A stretch of DNA of 62,972 bases, taken from assembly GCA_963966275.1 (NCBI GenBank), contig CAWZYQ010000004.1:1-62972 (forward strand), in the 5' to 3' direction. Source of the DNA: UBA10427 sp003500135 (GTDB lineage Bacteria > Bacteroidota > Bacteroidia > Cytophagales > Cyclobacteriaceae). The notes below the pieces were generated by a model. That model worked only from the letters and a program-made list of their open reading frames with translations, was not told the origin of the DNA and did no database searches. Shown here piece after piece: positions 61,626-62,972 of the stretch (the stretch's first letter is position 1; the number at the start of each line of letters is the position of its first letter). The translations under genes were made by a program, and so were the position numbers.

Positions 61626-62369
61626 TTATGCTTCGTAATTCATTGGTACTTCCATAATAAGTATCTTACTGTTTGAAATACTTTCTATAGATAGCTCATT
61701 TATATCCGTTAATCCTAATCCGTCTTTTTCATTTAATTCCCGATCGTTTATTTTTGCCGATCCTTCAATTATTAAAATGTAGGCTCCGCTATCATTTCTG
61801 TTCAACCGGTAGGATGCTATATGTCCTTCATCAAATTTCCCAAGGCTAAACCATGCATCCTGATTGATCCATACGGCTGAAGCGTTATCAGGGGCGACAA
61901 CATTTACAAAACGGTTAACATTGTTATCCAGGTCAAACATCTTCTGTTCGTACCTGGGTTCAATATTTTTCTCTTTTGGAAACACCCAGATCTGTAAAAA
62001 GTTTACCTCCTCTGTTTTCGAATGATTATACTCCGAATGGGTCAAACCTGATCCAGCGGACATAATCTGAACCTCACCGGTCTTAATAACTTCCGTGTTT
62101 CCGGTAGAGTCTTTGTGTTCCAGCGCACCACGCAATGGGATTGATATGATTTCCATATTGTTATGCGGGTGTGTTCCAAAGCCCATTCCGGGTTTTACAA
62201 TGTCGTCATTGATCACACGTAAAGCGCCGAAATTAACTCTTTCAGGATTAAAGTAATTCGCAAAGCTGAATGTATGACGAGAGAAAAGCCATCCGTGATT
62301 GGCCAAACCTCTGCTATCAGCTTCGTGAAATATCACTTTACCCTTTTGTGTTTTTACTTGTTCAGACAT
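61626..62369 (-). CDS. Pirin family protein
   Basis: Cytosolic cupin protein of 247 residues. Pirin motifs: TFSFANYFNPERVNFGALRVINDD near the N-terminus and the metal-binding block GFGTHPHNNMEIISIPLRGALEHKDS (two His, one His/Glu set), with LTHSEYNHS after it. Some bacterial pirins act as quercetinases, others as regulators. It overlaps the marR gene by 8 bp, so the two are co-transcribed and probably share redox or quinone-related regulation with yceI. Confidence 0.92.
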   Translation of the reverse strand: MSEQVKTQKGKVIFHEADSRGLANHGWLFSRHTFSFANYFNPERVNFGALRVINDDIVKPGMGFGTHPHNNMEIISIPLRGALEHKDSTGNTEVIKTGEVQIMSAGSGLTHSEYNHSKTEEVNFLQIWVFPKEKNIEPRYEQKMFDLDNNVNRFVNVVAPDNASAVWINQDAWFSLGKFDEGHIASYRLNRNDSGAYILIIEGSAKINDRELNEKDGLGLTDINELSIESISNSKILIMEVPMNYEA

Positions 62370-62835
62370 TTATTTCTCCTTCCTTTTTTGTGCGCATTTT
62401 ATCGAGCAGTTCATTCGCCTCTTTTTGTTCTTCTTCTGAAAGACCAACAAGGTACCCATGCTCTTCATCAATCTGGGGCATAACGTCATTTAGCAATTTT
62501 AATCCCTGATTCGTTATGCTGACATCCATTTTGCGGCGGTCTTCCTTGCAGATCACCCGCTGAGCCAGGCCTTTGTTAACCAATCGATCTACCAGCCTTG
62601 AAGCATTGGACTGCTGATCCAGCATACGCTGTTGGATCTCCAATACACTTACCGGCGAACTATTTTGCCCTTTTAATATTCGCAACACATTAAACAACGG
62701 AATACTCAGCCCATGCTGTTTCAGCACTTTTCCCGATTCCGTTTTGATCCAGGAGGCCGTATACAATAAGTTCACGATCAGCTTCTCACGCTGATTGCGA
62801 AATTTCTGTTGCTGTATGGCTTCCTCTAATTTCAT
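62362..62835 (-). CDS. MarR family transcriptional regulator
   Basis: Winged-helix regulator of 157 residues: dimerisation helices at both ends, a recognition helix in the block LDQQSNASRLVDRLVNKGLAQR, and the wing CKEDRRKMDVSITNQG. MarR proteins often sense phenolic or oxidising compounds. It heads the marR-pirin-yceI operon, and a palindrome in its own promoter suggests autorepression. Confidence 0.93.
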   Translation of the reverse strand: MKLEEAIQQQKFRNQREKLIVNLLYTASWIKTESGKVLKQHGLSIPLFNVLRILKGQNSSPVSVLEIQQRMLDQQSNASRLVDRLVNKGLAQRVICKEDRRKMDVSITNQGLKLLNDVMPQIDEEHGYLVGLSEEEQKEANELLDKMRTKKEGEINV

Positions 62836-62840
62836 TGTCG

Positions 62841-62860
62841 CAAATTTAATTGTATATACA
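62841..62860 (-). promoter_or_regulatory. marR promoter: -7 box and adjacent palindrome
   Basis: On the minus strand TAAATTTG (62841-62848) is an exact TAnnTTTG match, and directly upstream of it lies the perfect 10-bp palindrome TGTATATACA (62851-62860). A repressor bound there would block the promoter. The box ends 5 bp before the ATG, so the transcript could be leaderless. Confidence 0.5.
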
Positions 62861-62972
62861 TCAAAAGTAAAAACATTGTTTCGAAAAAGTTCAATTTTTT
62901 TTTCAACTATCTGTTACTTTATTACTGTCATCCGACTAACTTCTAAAATAGGAAAAAAGGGGCTTATATTTA

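Noticed and set aside
1..62972. tRNA, rRNA, CRISPR, insertion sequence, prophage or att sites
   Set aside because: I looked along both strands and saw no cloverleaf with CCA-type ends, no repeat-spacer array and no transposase or integrase gene.

Overview
The window is an unremarkable-looking, densely packed core chromosomal segment of a Bacteroidota bacterium, most likely of the order Cytophagales. The reasons are: type IX secretion (T9SS) genes porQ, porU and porV; the gliding-associated ABC transporter gldA-gldF-gldG; a secreted enzyme with a C-terminal T9SS sorting domain; proteins with PspC plus head-GIN domains; PD40-OmpA proteins; many lipoproteins; and upstream regions carrying the Bacteroidota -7 promoter element TAnnTTTG. 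I read 51 protein genes. I see no rRNA, tRNA, CRISPR array, insertion sequence or prophage, and no gene-free stretch longer than about 220 bp.

Layout. 1-7.2 kb: a PorE-like PD40/OmpA protein, divergent from a tight lon-porQ-hslU operon. 7.2-17.3 kb: SixA-type phosphatase, thioredoxin, a MORN-repeat protein, glutaryl-CoA dehydrogenase, a YdcF-type protein, a very large ABC half-transporter, a lipoprotein, a Dabb protein and a small unknown. 17.3-23.4 kb: porV-porU on the minus strand. 23.6-30.7 kb: PadR regulator plus PspC/GIN membrane protein, then an adaptor / MacB-like permease / TolC export operon that lacks an ATPase gene. 30.7-35 kb: gldA-gldF-gldG-DUF4340 on the minus strand. 35-38.5 kb: a lipoprotein of the DUF255 thioredoxin family and a TlpA-type lipoprotein. 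38.6-48.6 kb: a long minus-strand run with an M1 metallopeptidase (T9SS cargo), an unknown 174-residue protein, a flavin-binding protein, RNase R, a fused oligopeptide ABC ATPase, a PolB-like exonuclease, a small membrane protein, a Na+/Ca2+ antiporter and upp. 48.7-56.9 kb, plus strand: M42-type peptidase, hpt-adk-obg, grpE-dnaJ, an unknown exported protein and a NatAB-like ABC exporter. 56.9-62.8 kb, minus strand: receiver-cyclase fusion, crtY-polyprenyl synthase-rhomboid, and marR-pirin-yceI.

How they fit together. Several loci serve the cell envelope and protein export: T9SS assembly (PorQ, PorV, PorU, possibly the PorE-like protein), its cargo (the M1 peptidase), gliding (GldAFG) and envelope stress (PadR/PspC, the tripartite pump). 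Others serve protein quality control (Lon, HslU, GrpE, DnaJ), purine/pyrimidine salvage (hpt, adk, upp), RNA and DNA turnover, and carotenoid synthesis. The most interesting signals are small: a dyad operator ahead of padR, two tandem palindromes 21 bp apart ahead of the pump operon, a palindrome inside the marR promoter, competing hairpins ahead of hpt, a DnaJ with one zinc centre only, and repeated tail-to-tail gene pairs whose stop codons touch or overlap. I did not find a clear undescribed multi-gene system.
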